Assembly: GCF_000321225.1 (NCBI RefSeq) | Contig: NW_004451410.1 | Location: 497,187-561,186 of the forward strand | Direction: 5' to 3' | From: Odobenus rosmarus divergens | Lineage: Eukaryota > Chordata > Mammalia > Carnivora > Odobenidae | Length of the DNA stretch: 64,000 nucleotides | Position numbers and translations under genes: made by a program | Shown: piece after piece, positions 47,292 through 59,444 of the stretch | How the letters are laid out: each line of letters opens with the position of its first letter | Numbering within the stretch: position 1 is the first letter of the stretch | Notes under the pieces: model-generated | Told to the model about the DNA's origin: nothing | The model's input: the letters and a program-made list of their open reading frames with translations, nothing else | Database searches by the model: none

Positions 47292-47420
47292 CGGATGAAG
47301 TTCCCCAATGATGTACGTTTTGGACAATTCTCTAGCATCTGTAGAGTGTCCCACATCCTCAAAACTTTCAGTAGCATCCCCTCCAGCTTGTTCCCTTAAC
47401 ACTTCTTCCCCACCAGGATG
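47292..47420 (-). CDS. CYB5A: CYB5A coding exon 2 (haem-binding core, residues 44-86)
   Basis: This exon encodes 43 residues of cytochrome b5, the haem electron carrier on the cytosolic face of the ER. It serves fatty-acid desaturases, P450s such as CYP17A1, and methaemoglobin reduction. On the minus strand, acceptor TTCAAACAG (AG at 47422-47421) precedes the exon, which opens with [18 protein letters not shown]. It ends in IIGELHP and the donor GTAAGT (47291-47286). Both junctions are phase 0, and 129 bp matches the length I remember for the human exon. Both axial haem ligands are present: the His of HPGG (residue 44) and the His of DVGHSTDA (residue 68). Differences from remembered human sequence are conservative (N62S, M75L, F79Y). 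Intact frame, splice sites and downstream exons argue against a processed pseudogene. Confidence 0.96.
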
Positions 47421-48784
47421 CTGTTTGAAGGACAGATACAAAAAACAAATATGTTTTTTCAGGGTAAATGAGTCAAAAGGAAGTGGCCAGTTTCATTAAC
47501 CAAATAGGCTACTCTAGAAGTCGTAGATGACAATGTGTGAGTACAAGTCAACCATATGTGGATGAAAACAGCATACTCTTCTGTATTTAATTTCCTTCTT
47601 GAAAGTTCATTAGAATCTTTCTCCAATAGCCAAGATGTTCATTTCCCCAGATCACTCTTATGGCTGTAAAGCATTAGACACATATTTCTAATCCACTGGG
47701 AATGTCCTCTTTGCTTTTCCATAAAGCTCTCAAAATTGTTCTTCTTGACCTTTACCCAATCTATTTTTTCTTGAGTCCTATACCCTGACCTTTGACTTCT
47801 TTGATCTAGGTGTGGACTTTCGCTACTACACCTTAGATGGTAATTGTGTGATAACTCATCTTTGAAAAGCACCCTGTCTGCCTGCCGAGTACAGGAAGTG
47901 TACAGCCTGTTGGACAGACAAGCATATCCCCTGCCTGTAGGAGAACTCTCTTTCTAGTGGGAAGAAAAAAGAAAGCAAGCAGATGCAGCAGTGACTTGCC
48001 CAAGCTGCTGCTGTATGGACAGATTATTGATGGGGACAAGGAAGGCAAAGAAGAAAGAGCACCACTCCACTGGGGGTTGGGGTTAAGGCCTTGGGCAACA
48101 GAAGTATTTTAGTGCTCTTAGCTGCTTCTTAGCTGCTTCAATTAGTAAAACAGATGGTCAAAATGCAGGGAGGGGCTGACAAGGGGGCCCAGGCACAGAT
48201 ACAGATGAAGTCCAGACATCCTCAGGCAAGGAAAGGAGTTCTCAGTCAAGTAAAAAGAGAGTAAGTGCTTGGTTATATCACCCTAAATACTTTTATGGCG
48301 GAGAAAAACCTTCTTAAATTGAGCCTCACTATTTCCTTAGATCAAATTTACCCTGCCCTTGAGCAAATCACCTGTAAACACGTGTCCAGTAACTACACAA
48401 AACAACTCTCCTCTGCATAACTGAGAGCACTCTGTTCTTAATTTCTCCCAGTGATGGAAAATATAAAGGTACACAACAGAGAATGGTGGACAATTACTCT
48501 GTTTTGAAATCCATTTCTCCTCCTACTTTGTTTAAATATATCTACTGCTATAGAAATCTACTTGGTTTTTCTCTCTACTATTGTAAACGTTATCCATCTA
48601 CATTATAGTAAAACTGGAAAACACAAAGAACATAAAAATCACCAAAATCAGCTATGGTCTTGCCATCTCAATAGGGCTGGATATACACAAATGTACATGT
48701 GTGAATAATTTTTGAAAGAAAATGGAGATCATTGCCTTATGCATACGGTTTTGTTAGATTAAAAGCAGATTATAATACATGATA

Positions 48785-48945
48785 CAGAGACAGTATTGCC
48801 TAGTGGTTACTTACTACTTCTATGTGAACTTAGGAAAATAATGGTATTTATCTCATATAATTTTTTTTTAAGATTAAATGTGTTAATAATAGGTGTCTGA
48901 TGCATAACATATGACCAATAAACATTATCTAGCATTTTCATTAAA
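48785..48945 (+). repeat. MIR, CYB5A intron 1
   Basis: 'gtattgcctagtggttactt', then 'ctatgtgaacttaggaaaat', then 'gattaaatgtgttaataata' and 'ccaataaacattatctagca' follow the MIR consensus order. Confidence 0.6.
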
Positions 48946-50734
48946 TATTTTCCAATGTCATAAAGCATCTTTCCTCAACATGACTTTTTAAACAGCTACC
49001 TAATGCTGCATGCTGCAGGAATTTCCAAACTTACTCAAACGTCTTCTACTGAGGGCACAGAATATCAGAAGTCCACTTTAAACAAACATGAGAAGCCACA
49101 CCAGGGGTATGGCTCACTCTGAAAGCCAATCTGAAGCTTCCTGATGCACTTCCAAGGCTGTGGCAATGGAAACCATAATTTGTTGATTCCGGAACAGTCT
49201 ATTTACTGTTGGGCATGGACTGAGTACAGAAGCAAAACACAAGAGATATGAAATGACAACTTACTCAGCACCCACAAATTATGTAAATTCACAGACTGTT
49301 TTCCTTCCATGTGGGTGGCTGAACTCATGAGTTCCTTAACTTTTGGTTCCTATTAAGGATATGTGAATATAGACAAATCTCTCAGAGCAAATCATTAGCT
49401 TGCAGTTACAGCTTATCTTCAGAGGAAATTTTCAAATAAGGTTAAAAACACAGATTGGTGTTTCCTAAAGCATCATAAAACTAAGTTTTTAAAAGAGAAT
49501 TTTGATTTTTAAAATGCTAAAATGCAGAAGGTAAACATTCTGCTTCACAGAGAATAACACAACAGCCTTAACCTGAAAGAAAAGGGCAACTTTTCAACTT
49601 AATTTCTGACCAAGCAAGGAAAACAGGAGAGTATGTCTCTACACGTACATATGTGTCTATCTAGCTATGATTTAGGCTTTGCCTAAACCATCTCTGTGAG
49701 ATAGTTTTTTTCAGAGGAAAAAAAAGAAAGACATCTTGGGTTCCACTGGTTCCACTGACCACTATTTAAGAAAAATGAACGAACTGACACTAAAATACAT
49801 TTGCCCCACTCCAGGGATTTTTTTAAACAGTAAAAACAAAAACAAAAAAACAAACAAACAAAAGCAAAACAAAATAAAAAAAAACACACACCAAAAGAAC
49901 AAAGTTTTTATTTTTCCCAGAATAAAATAACTCAAATCTTGACAAGACAGCAAAAGATATGGAACTGGCTTATTGTAATATCGGGTATTTTCCTTGAAAT
50001 ATATTTATGATGTGGGGAGAGACAGAGACACACACTTTGTGAAGTAAACCAAGTCTAATCATGATGGTTTGAAACTTGGTGATTCACCCTGTCACTCTCT
50101 TCACTCTTGAGAGCAGATTCATGCTGTAGTCTTAATATGCACACATCTCATTATCAGCCTGAAGGAAACTTTCTTCCTTATCTGTCAGCACTCTTAAGAG
50201 ACGGGGACACTGGTGTTGGTGCCATCTTGGTTACTCACAGAGATGGTGTATGTCTACGGTTTATGCCCAGAAGCTCTGAGAAAACTTACTAACTTACTAT
50301 CTGTTGGGCAGCTTCTAGAATTTGAGAGGGACTCAAAGAAAAGGCAAGGCTTCAAAGAGGAAAGCAGTAGAATAACAGGTGATGAAAATTATCTGGAGAT
50401 TTTTCTGAAAGATTTAAGGAAAAGACCAAAGTGCCTGGCAGGCAAGACCAGAGGTAACAAAAGAGGTGAGACTCTCTTAAAGAGTCTGAGCCAAGCCCTG
50501 AATTCTGTCCTCAGAAAGCAGCACTCACGAGGGCCCCCACTCATCCCACTATGCGGTGGCAGTCAGCAGCTGTGGAGCCCAAAGAAAAAGAAATGGGACG
50601 GAATATCAGGGGTGACAGTAAGGAGGACCCAGGAAGGACAGAACTGGGTGCAGTTGTGGGAAAACTAGCCATTTCCACTAGAGCTGTCCTAACACAAAGT
50701 CTCTCATTTTTCCAGAGGAAGATTCATTTCCCAT

Positions 50735-51440
50735 TTGTGTTATTATATCCTAAAGTCAATGGACTCAACAAACACATGCCAAGTGTGTCCATGTGCCAGA
50801 CACCAAGGTGTGCCAGACACACGGAGCAGCTCCTGCCCTGGGGGATTTACAAACCAACAGGGATCCCACCGGAATAATCTGTAACCGTACAACTAACTGC
50901 AGGTAAAAACCAGTGTTCTGAAACATAAGAGCACAGTGCCCTGAAGGCTGCAACACAAAGGACTCAGGAGTGGCTCCGCTGAGCTGAGATACTAAGCAGG
51001 AAGGAGTCAGAGTCAAGGAGGGGCAGAGACAGAAGGGATGAACGTCCCACGGGGCAGGGGAGGGAGAAAGGGCAAGCCTCAGAGGGCAGGGCAGGCCACA
51101 CAGAGCTCCAGGCCCCTTCAGGGATTCTGATCTTTCTCCAGCAAGCGATGAGAAGTCATTGAGAGATCTAAGAAGGGAAGGTAACAAAAGCAGATTTAGT
51201 TTTAAAAACATAACCTGGTCTTCAGAGTGAACAACAGATACAAGGGCAGGAAAGGATCCAGGAAGACAATTCGCTAAGGCCATTACGATAACCGAGGCAA
51301 GACGGAGCCTAAGGCAGGCTGGTAGCAGCCATGGAGATAACGAGGCAGGGAAGGACAAAGGGCAAGAGAGGAAGGACTTCTTGACAGGCTGGAGAGGGTG
51401 GATGAGAGACAAGATGCAGCACGAGGACGCAGGTTTGGGG
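50735..51440 (-). repeat. L2 fragment (reverse), CYB5A intron 1
   Basis: 'ctcaacaaacacatgccaag', then 'aagtcattgagagatctaag', then 'gctaaggccattacgataac' and 'ggcaggctggtagcagccat' follow L2 ORF2/3' UTR in reverse. The 215-codon minus ORF (50765-51412) and its overlaps lie inside this fossil. Confidence 0.5.
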
Positions 51441-51949
51441 CTTGCCCGATCGAATAGATGATGGCGCCAACTGCTGGGAATGGGAATCCTGGAAGCAGAC
51501 CAAGTTCAGCGGGTAGACTGGTTCCAGCAGGGCCTCCCCACACTCACTGTGTCCACATACCTGGTGATCCAATAATTCCATCTGTCTGCCTCTGCAATAT
51601 CTCCATTCCACAAGTTACCCAAACACACCTTGCTCTGACACCATATGAGAACCTCCAGGTACAAACCCGGGAATACCAATAAAATGGCAATAGCTTTTAC
51701 TCTTGACATCCATAGTTAAGGGTAATCTACAGGAAAATATATTTGAAAAGATAAAAGATTAGCATAGTCCATAATTCAGAAGACATTAACTGCCACAGCC
51801 CCACTCCACTCCTAAGGACACTTTCAGGAAGACATGGTGAATTTCTGTGGTATCAACAGTAACGCTGGCTACCAGGGCCTGAAATTACATCTGACTTTCT
51901 ACTTTTCGCAGCATAAAAGCTCTCAGCAACCTTGGCACAGTGGATCTCT

Positions 51950-52174
51950 CTTTTTTTTTTTTTAACCTAATCTTTTTTTTTAATTATTTTTTTTTAAAGA
52001 TTTTATTTCTTTATTTGAGAGGGAGAGAATGAGAGATAGAGAGCACGAGAGGGAAGAGGGTCAGAGGGAGAAGCAGACTCCCCGCGGAGCCTGATGCGGG
52101 ACTCGATCCCGGGACTCCAGGATCATGACCTGAGCCGAAGGCAGTCGCTTAACCAACTGAGCCACCCAGGCGCC
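51950..52174 (-). mobile_element. CAN-SINE with perfect 14-bp target-site duplication
   Basis: Reverse orientation with a long T-rich tail complement, body GAAGCAGACTCCCCGCGGAG (8-9 bp shorter than siblings), head complement GAGCCACCCAGGCGCC. CACAGTGGATCTCT at 51936-51949 and 52175-52188. Confidence 0.95.
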
Positions 52175-52189
52175 CACAGTGGATCTCTT

Positions 52190-53645
52190 CTTAAAATGCT
52201 GGCTTCTCATGGCTGCTGGGACAGCAGACCCTCCTGGTTTCCCTTCCACCTCACTGGCCACTACTTTCTAATCTGTTCATCTCCAAGTCTCAACCCGGGA
52301 GCACCCCAGGGCTCGGTCCCTGGCATTCTCCCATCCTCTACCTACACTAACTCTCCCAGTGATTTTACCTGGTCTCCGATCCAGAAAATCACTGTTACCT
52401 AGTGAGTGCAGCTGAGTAATACCTGGCTTCCCCTGAGCTCGAGTCCTCCCACCTGCAGTAGGCTACCTCCCGTGTTTACTCAACATCTATTCTGTGTTCC
52501 AAACACAACATAACCAAAACCAAATGTTTTACTTTCCCTCAAAATGCACTGCTTTCCAAGGGCGCCTGGGTGGCGTAGTCAGTTGAGCGTCTGACTCTTG
52601 ATTTCGGCTCAGGTCAGGATCTCAGGTCCCTGAGACCCAGCCCCATGTTGGGCTCTGTGCTCGGCGAGGAGTCGGCTTGAGGTTCTGTCTCCTCTCCCTC
52701 TGCCCCTCCTGCTCATGCTCTTTCTCTAAAATAAGGAAATAAATCTTTAAAAAAAAAAATGCACTGCTTTCTGGAATCTCCATTCTCAGGAAACAGTGCC
52801 ACCATGTACCCAGTTGCTATGGTCCAAAACCAGAAGTCAAACTTTATTCCTCTGTCCTCCGACTCTAACCCACCAGCAAATCCAGGTGGCTACCTTCAAA
52901 ACATACTCAGGATCCAACCACCTCTCCCCACTTTCAACACTGCCACCCTAGACCAAGCTACCAACACCACACATCAACGACCACAATGGTCTCCTAACTG
53001 GTCTGCTTCCTCTTGCCCCTTGTACAATTAGCTCCCTCACATCATCACTATGAGGACTTCAAGATGATGATTAAGGCAATCTAGGGAAGGGCTAATGCTA
53101 GTCTAGTCCAGGGTGGTTGGTCATAGTGGACTTGAGGAGAAGTAAAAGTAGAAAAGGAAAACAGACATGCCCACAGATTCTGCCCACACCTGCAAATAGC
53201 CAAAGTCTTTCCAGCTTTCTAGGAGGGCAGAGTGAAACCTCCCTTGCTCAGTTTTAGCCAGTCTTGGGGCAGGTCCTCAGTCCTGCCAAACTTGTTCTCT
53301 ATGTCAGATCCCTCCCATCTGCCTCTGCTTGGAATGTTCCTCTCCCAACCTTTATGTGATTCCATCTACCCTTCATTCATACTCAAGTTGGCCTCTCAGA
53401 GCCCTTCGAGGATTTCCCCATCTAAAGAGCCCACCCCACACCATGTTCTCTACCCACTTCCTGTTTTGTTTGCCTTCATAGCACTCATTACTATCTATAT
53501 TTATATCAACTTGTTTATAAGATTCATGAGGACAGACTTTTGTTTGTCCTACTCATCACTACTGCCCCAATATCTGGTTCAATGCCTGGCACATGGCAGA
53601 TATGAAGAAATATTTATAAGTAATTGTTGGATAAATAAAGGAGAC
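52190..53645 (+). repeat. L2 LINE remnant spanning RT end to 3' terminus, split by a SINE
   Basis: Forward L2: a frame with NPGAPQGSVPG at about 52300, then 'caaatccaggtggctacctt', 'ctcctaactggtctgcttcc', 'ctctgcttggaatgttcctc' and the 3' end 'ttcaatgcctggcacatggc' with 'aattgttggataaataaagg'. Decayed and not coding. A SINE at 52558 splits it, and 53040-53240 is less clear. Confidence 0.7.
52558..52755 (+). mobile_element. CAN-SINE inserted in L2
   Basis: Head GGGCGCCTGGGTGGCGTAGT, CT-rich body, AATAAGGAAATAAATC tail. Flanks AAAATGCACTGCTTTC at 52541-52556 and 52756-52771 are identical. Confidence 0.95.
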
Positions 53646-54414
53646 AGGCACAGGTCATTGCACACTGGCCTTGGAACCATTACATCTAACCAGTTATGTG
53701 GCTGATGACAACTTTCTCATTTCAACTATTCTAGCCCATACCACTCTCCTTTCCCTGAACTATAATAGTTCTTACCATTCAGAAACCATATAATTTTATG
53801 TTTAATTGCTGTCTAATTTATTTAATCAAAATATTTACTGTCTACTCTGAGCAAGACATTGTGTGGGACACAGAAGTTCATGAAAAAATCAGCGTGGCTC
53901 AATCCTGAAGAATCATGCACTTAAGCTGAGGTTAAAGAAATAACAGAGAAAAAACCCTTGGCTTTCACTAATACAACCTCACAGTTCTGACCAATCATGA
54001 ATGACCTAATAGGTCCTAAACACGTAGTCCTAAACATGCAACACTGCTAAACATGGAACTGAACCGCTCTCCCTGAGAGGAGCAAATGAGGCACTTAGCT
54101 ACTGCCCAGCATCCATAGCACAGTACAGTTCAATGATTCTCAACTTATTTTCAATGCTGTGACGTGTGTGATAAAAGCTTTCTTTGTGACAAATGGCTCT
54201 GAAAAAAAGTCACCTGTTAATAATGGTGATGGAAGTGAAGAGAAAATCAAGAAGTATAATAAAGCAATGGTTTTGTTGCCAGACATCAGAAATGGGGTTT
54301 GGAGTAAGATGTGAATTCAGAAATGGCTTCAAATTGTGATACAAATGGTTCCACCAAATACACTATCTCCACGGAAACCAAGTGGCTCACAAAGCTGCTT
54401 CAGTGAGTGTTCCA

Positions 54415-54614
54415 GACCAGTACTGCCCAACAGGAGTTTCTGCAACGATGGACATATTCTATATCTAAACTGTCCAAGATAGTAGCCGTTAGTCACGAAC
54501 AGCTACTGAACACATGAAATGGGGGTGAGAAATTGAATGCATAGTTTATTTATTTAAATGTAAATCAGCCATGTATGCTCATTAACTACCACACTGGATA
54601 CTGTAGCTATAGAT
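54415..54614 (-). mobile_element. MER5A-like hAT-Charlie fossil
   Basis: 'tactgcccaacaggagtttc', then 'tatctaaactgtccaagata', then 'gtagccgttagtcacgaaca' and 'ctactgaacacatgaaatgg' match a MER5 end in reverse as I remember it. Confidence 0.65.
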
Positions 54615-54628
54615 AACACAAAACTTTT

Positions 54629-54822
54629 TTAAGATTTTTTATTTTTTTATTTATTTGACAGAGAGAGACAGTGAGAGCAGGAACACAAGCAGGGGGAGAG
54701 GGAGAGGGAGGAGCAGGCTTCCCGCCCAGCAGGGAGCCCAATGCGGGGCTCGATCCCAGGACCCTGGCATCTTGACCTGAGCTGAAGGCAGATGCTCAAT
54801 GACTGAGCCACCCAGGTGCCCC
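54629..54822 (-). mobile_element. CAN-SINE
   Basis: Reverse orientation, ATTTATTTGACAGAGAGAGA through GAGCCACCCAGGTGCCCC. Imperfect flanks AACACAAAACTTTT / TACACAAACCTTTT. Confidence 0.95.
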
Positions 54823-55888
54823 TACACAAACCTTTTGCAAGACATATAGACAACCTAGGTGAAAATTGAAAAATCATTTCATTTGCAATGAAAGATACGT
54901 ATATTTATTATATGTGTGTGTGAGAGAGACCACACAACATAGGCAACCCCACAGCTTTGGTAGTGCACTGCCTCTCAAAGTGAGGAGGCTCACAGATAAG
55001 GGCCAATGGCTAGAACAAGGGATCAGCACAAACCAAACTGCCTTGGAAAAAAAAAGCTTTTGTCAACTAACTTCATCCAACAAGGAGAGGCCAAGATAAA
55101 AGCTGATGATGGCCGAGGGCCAAATGACTCTTCTCTGTGGTTATGGCGGATTGTAGGATCAAGTCTGACTTGTTTTATCAACCCTAGGGCATCACAGGGT
55201 ACGGCTGTTGAAATCCTTGCCTATATAATGACAATGCAATAAAGACTGGCACGACACAGAGCAGTTTACTTATATTAATTTAACAAATCATTACCTAAAT
55301 GGCTTTAGTCCTTTTACAATCACTACAGGTCTGAAGTGGTCTCTTAGGCTTTTCAGTTACACTCTACTTAACATGAGAAATACAGTTGTACTTGTGAATT
55401 TGAGGGTTTATCAAAGTCAAGGGACTCACAAATACATACAAAAATGAGAGGAATACCAATAAGGCAGAAAATAAGAAGTGTTAAATGAGTATCAAAACGC
55501 AAGGAAAGAATAAGTCATTCCAGACAGAGGACAGGCAACAATGGAACCCTTCTAATGTCGAATGAACGACTGACAGAGAAGGTGAGATCACCCCTACCTC
55601 ATTAATGGCACTCGCTGAGTCTGTATGGTACTCAATGATCTAATAGGTATATTACCTGTTTTCTAAAAAATGTAAGAGCTCAAAAAGAAAGAAAATATTA
55701 CAAACTTGATCAATATTTCTTTCCTGGGCACCGAATATCCATATGAATTAACCAATATTTACAGTCGTTTGGACAATACTGAACTAGAAACAAGCTCAGA
55801 TTTTCATTTCATCTTAAATTAGTAGTGCCATGCTCATATTATGAGGTAAACACTGATGAGTTATGTGCTGTGAAAAATCCACACACTT

Positions 55889-56026
55889 CAGGGCACCTGG
55901 CTGGCTCAGTCCACAGAGCATATGACTGTTGATCTCGAGGGCATGAGTTTGAGCCCCATGCTGGGGGTAGAGTTTACTTTAGAAAAAAAAAGAGGAAGAA
56001 GAAGAAGAAGAAAGAAAAAGAAAAAG
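55889..56026 (+). mobile_element. Short CAN-SINE with expanded GAA-rich tail
   Basis: Head GGGCACCTGGCTGGCTCAGT, GAGTTTGAGCCCCATGC, no CT-rich body, and a tail of AAAAAAAAAGAGGAAGAAGAAGAAG type. Flanks AAAAATCCACACACTT / AAAAATCCCCACACTT. Confidence 0.92.
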
Positions 56027-57032
56027 AAAAAATCCCCACACTTAAAACCAATGACCATATTGTCACTTTTCACCTACAGAGCCAGCCTAGTCATGATCCC
56101 ACCCACCCCTCTTTTCAAATATATTCTACTGGTAAGAATTTCCTTTAATCTGAAAAACACTCAATGGAGGTAGAGCTCAAACATGCTTGGGATTGCTTTG
56201 TTCAGGAGGCATACCAATGTTATCAGGGTTAACCCCACATTCACAGCCTCCACTCAGAAACCCTATGATAAGCTTCATTTATAACCAAAGTTTAAATAAT
56301 CTCACTGAGAAGACATGTGGTCTGTTTAACACTAAGGAGCTCAATGGTTTACACCCCAGGTCATTACAAAAAAGACTGTGACCCAAACCTGATGGCAAGC
56401 CTCCCGTGTTCCGCTGACGTCACAGCAGCACAAGTGGTGAAGGCCAGTCCTAGGAGAGCTTCTTCCTACACCTCATCCCCTAACCCCTGGATATTCTCTG
56501 CTTCAGTAATAACCAGTAGCAAGAGATACCACATACAACACACAATGCCACATACAACATGTAACTCTTTTCAAATGAAAATAAGTCCAATTTCTCATAC
56601 ACAGAAAAAAAAAATGAGTAAGAGTAAACTACAAGGTGCTTTACCAGAGCCCAACAGTGCAAACATATCAGGGGACCAGGTACAGAATACATACAGTCAG
56701 TGAAGGCAAAGTCTTAGATTATTTTTGTGTGTTAAGAGACCAAGAATAACAACATCAACATAATGAAAGCAAGACCTCAAGTGCTTTTTAGAATGAGGCC
56801 AAAGAGAAATGCTAAGTAAAGGAATAAATGCATAATTAGAGGATTTTTTAAACTGCAATAAAATTCTATTTCATATTTAGTAGTACACTAAATAACAATA
56901 AGTAATGCTAATAATGCAGTAAAAAGTAGATCTATAAAAACTGGCAAGATTAAAAAAGATAAACTTAGATGCCTCTCCTGATACAGATGTTTTCAATAAG
57001 TAAAAAATTCTTATTAGGAAGGCAATAATCTT

Positions 57033-57425
57033 TTTTATTTTAAAGGAATTTTTCCTTTTTATTTTTTCTCAAGAGTACTTTTTTTTAAAATTTGAATTTC
57101 CACTTTTATCACATGCAATAGAAACATTTTTAGAAATAGCTTAATATTTTTCAAATGCCTATATTATTAGTCATCCTTTTGTTGTTAAACACCATGAAGC
57201 TACAGAGACCTGTTATACCTTACTATGCCATAATGTGATCTGTGAATTTTTTTTTTTAAGTTTTTATTTAAATTCTAGTTAGTTAGCATACAGTGTAATA
57301 TTTTCAGGAGTATAATACAGTGATTCAACACTCCCACATAACACTGGTGCTTGTCACAACAAGTGCCCCCCTTAGTCCCTATCACCTACTTAACCCAATA
57401 CCCACGCCCTTGCCCACCTCCCCTA
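57033..57425 (-). mobile_element. L1 3' end plus possible 3'-transduced flank
   Basis: 57245-57425 is carnivoran L1 3' UTR in reverse: poly-T, then 'ttatttaaattctagttagt', 'tagcatacagtgtaatattt', 'aagtgccccccttagtccct'. 57033-57244 is not L1 but starts T-rich, and it lies between the L1 poly-T and a copy of the target site (GGAAGGCAATAATCTT, 57017-57032). That target recurs at 57426. The layout fits an L1 that carried about 210 bp of downstream sequence ending in a second poly(A). Confidence 0.6.
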
Positions 57426-57441
57426 GGAAGACAATAATCTT

Positions 57442-57718
57442 TTTTTTTTTTAAAGATTTTATTTATTTATTTGAGAGAAAGAACGAGAGAGAGAGAGCAC
57501 ATGAGAGAGGGGAGGGTCAGAGGGAGAAGCAGACTCCTTGCCGAGCAGGGAGCCCGATGCGGGACTCGATCNNNNNNNNNNNNNNNNNNNNNNNNNNNNN
57601 NNNNNNNNNNNNNNNNNNNNNGAGCAGGGAGCCCGATGCGGGACTCGATCCCGGGACTCCAGGATCATGACCTGAGCCGAAGGCAGTGGCTTAACGAACT
57701 GAGCCACCCAGGCGCCCC
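57442..57718 (-). mobile_element. CAN-SINE interrupted by an assembly gap
   Basis: Reverse orientation, poly-T through GAGCCACCCAGGCGCCCC. GGAAGACAATAATCTT flanks it exactly at 57426-57441 and 57719-57734. Fifty N (57572-57621) sit inside, with the same 29 bases on both sides, so the true element is probably shorter than drawn. Confidence 0.94.
57572..57621. other. Assembly gap (50 N)
   Basis: Exactly 50 N. The 29 bases before it (57543-57571) equal the 29 bases after it (57622-57650), so the flanking contig ends probably overlap. Confidence 0.98.
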
Positions 57719-58149
57719 GGAAGACAATAATCTTAATGAGAAAGAAAATATAAAATCGAAGTCACTATAGATAGATTCAAATGCAGCCTGCAACGACTAT
57801 TAATTCCGAAGCTAATTACTGAGCAAAAATACTTTCCAGGTCCACTCTGCATCCCTACTGTTTGCTTCTGTGACTGCTACAGTCCCTTGGATTCTCCAGC
57901 CAGAAAATAAAGATGGGTACAAATTATATTTTTGAAATTATTTGTGCAAGTTATATTCCCCTTTAATAGAAACAATTTCATAAATGAGACAGTCTTAGGC
58001 TTGATACAGAATAACATTTTTGCTTAGTCTTCGACCTTAACTCTTAGAATACCTACATTTTAGTGACTCTGGAAAAACAAATTGTAAAATTTCAAAGTCA
58101 AACATTAGGTGTTGTTCACCTGACAAGAAAGCCCTGCATTCTTGTAAGA

Positions 58150-58420
58150 CCAGAGAGGGCTTCTCATGGAGTCCGTGGCTCCAGCCACCAAACTGGTCCT
58201 TTTCTCCCCAACTCCTCTCCCATTCTTACTCGTCTTCTGTATTGCTGCTAGAATGTTCATCCTTAAATATTGACTGTTTCATGTATCCCACTCAAAATCG
58301 ACAGTGGTGAATTTCTGCATGCCAATCAAATGCCTCTTGACTATCTCAACGAAGAAAGCCTCAAGATCTGCACAGCACGGGGGTGCCCTCAGCAGCACAA
58401 GCAAGTCAGTGGTGGTAAAC
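58150..58420 (+). repeat. L2-like fragment, CYB5A intron 1
   Basis: 'ctcccattcttactcgtctt', then 'gctgctagaatgttcatcct', with the order of an L2 ORF2 end. Weak. Confidence 0.35.
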
Positions 58421-58801
58421 GCTGCTCACTGCTCATTGTGCTCTCTCCCCCCTGCCCCGACCCCCCACAACACTTAAACTTTTAGCTAGGAAAGAGCTAC
58501 CTGGAATAGAGATTTTCCCAGCCTCCCTTTCAGCCACATGATTAAATTCTGGCTAACAGAAGTGAAGGGTTGGAAGAACCTTCTAGAAGTCTTCTCTTTA
58601 GAATGGTGAGCCCCTTTTGCCCTTTCTCCTCATCCTGTTTTCTGGAATGGGGATGCTGCCTCTGAACAGGAGGATGAGGACCAGACCCTAGGGATGGCAC
58701 AGAAGTAAACTAGAAGTATAGTGCCCTGAGGGCTTTACAGAACACAGCCAGCACACAAGGCCCGGACTACCGGGCTTGTTTCTTTATGAAAAAGAAAATT
58801 A

Positions 58802-58999
58802 TTTTTTTTAAAGATTTTTAAGTTTTTTTATTTATTTGATAGAGAGAGAGACAGCGAGAGAGGGAACACAAGCAGGGGGAGAGGGAGAAGCAGGCCTCCC
58901 GCTGAGCAGGGAGCCTGATGCAGGCCTTGATCCCAGGACCCTGGGATTATGACCCGAGCCGAAGGCAGACGCTTAACGACTGAGCCACCCAGGCGCCCC
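58802..58999 (-). mobile_element. CAN-SINE
   Basis: Reverse orientation: TTTATTTATTTGATAGAGAG, AACACAAGCAGGGGGAGAGG, GAGCCACCCAGGCGCCCC. Confidence 0.96.
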
Positions 59000-59444
59000 A
59001 CAAAGAAACTTATTTAAGCACAGTTATTTGGAGTTCTTCTGAGGTTAATTCTCATCACTACATCCATCATTTTATCAATACCATGCGCCAGGCACTTAAG
59101 TCCTGAAGCATTTAAAAGATGTGAATGAACGTTATTCCCAGTGTCAAGAAACTTAAAACCATATTAGGACAATGGTCTTCACATACATTAAACCACTAGA
59201 GAAATATTAAAGGATTAACAATATTAATTGTTGACTGAACAGAGAAGTCCAGAAAGACAGGGGCTATTAAAAGATTATCTAGGCCCTTTCAGGAGAGTCA
59301 GAATTTGGGTAAACAGCACATAAAGATGAATAGGCTCAAGAAGAGTATGAGTACCAATGAAGGTTTACTGACTGAAATGTGCATGAGTGCTTGGGGTTAG
59401 TGAAGAGGTAAGCTTGAATAAAGCAAAATATGTAAGACTGTGTG

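Noticed and set aside
50765..51412. 215-codon minus-strand ORF
   Set aside because: It sits in a decayed L2 stretch with overlapping ORFs and has no protein similarity that I recognise.
57471..57770. ORFs of 82-116 codons crossing the N run
   Set aside because: They are frames through a SINE and an assembly gap, with unknown residues translated from N.
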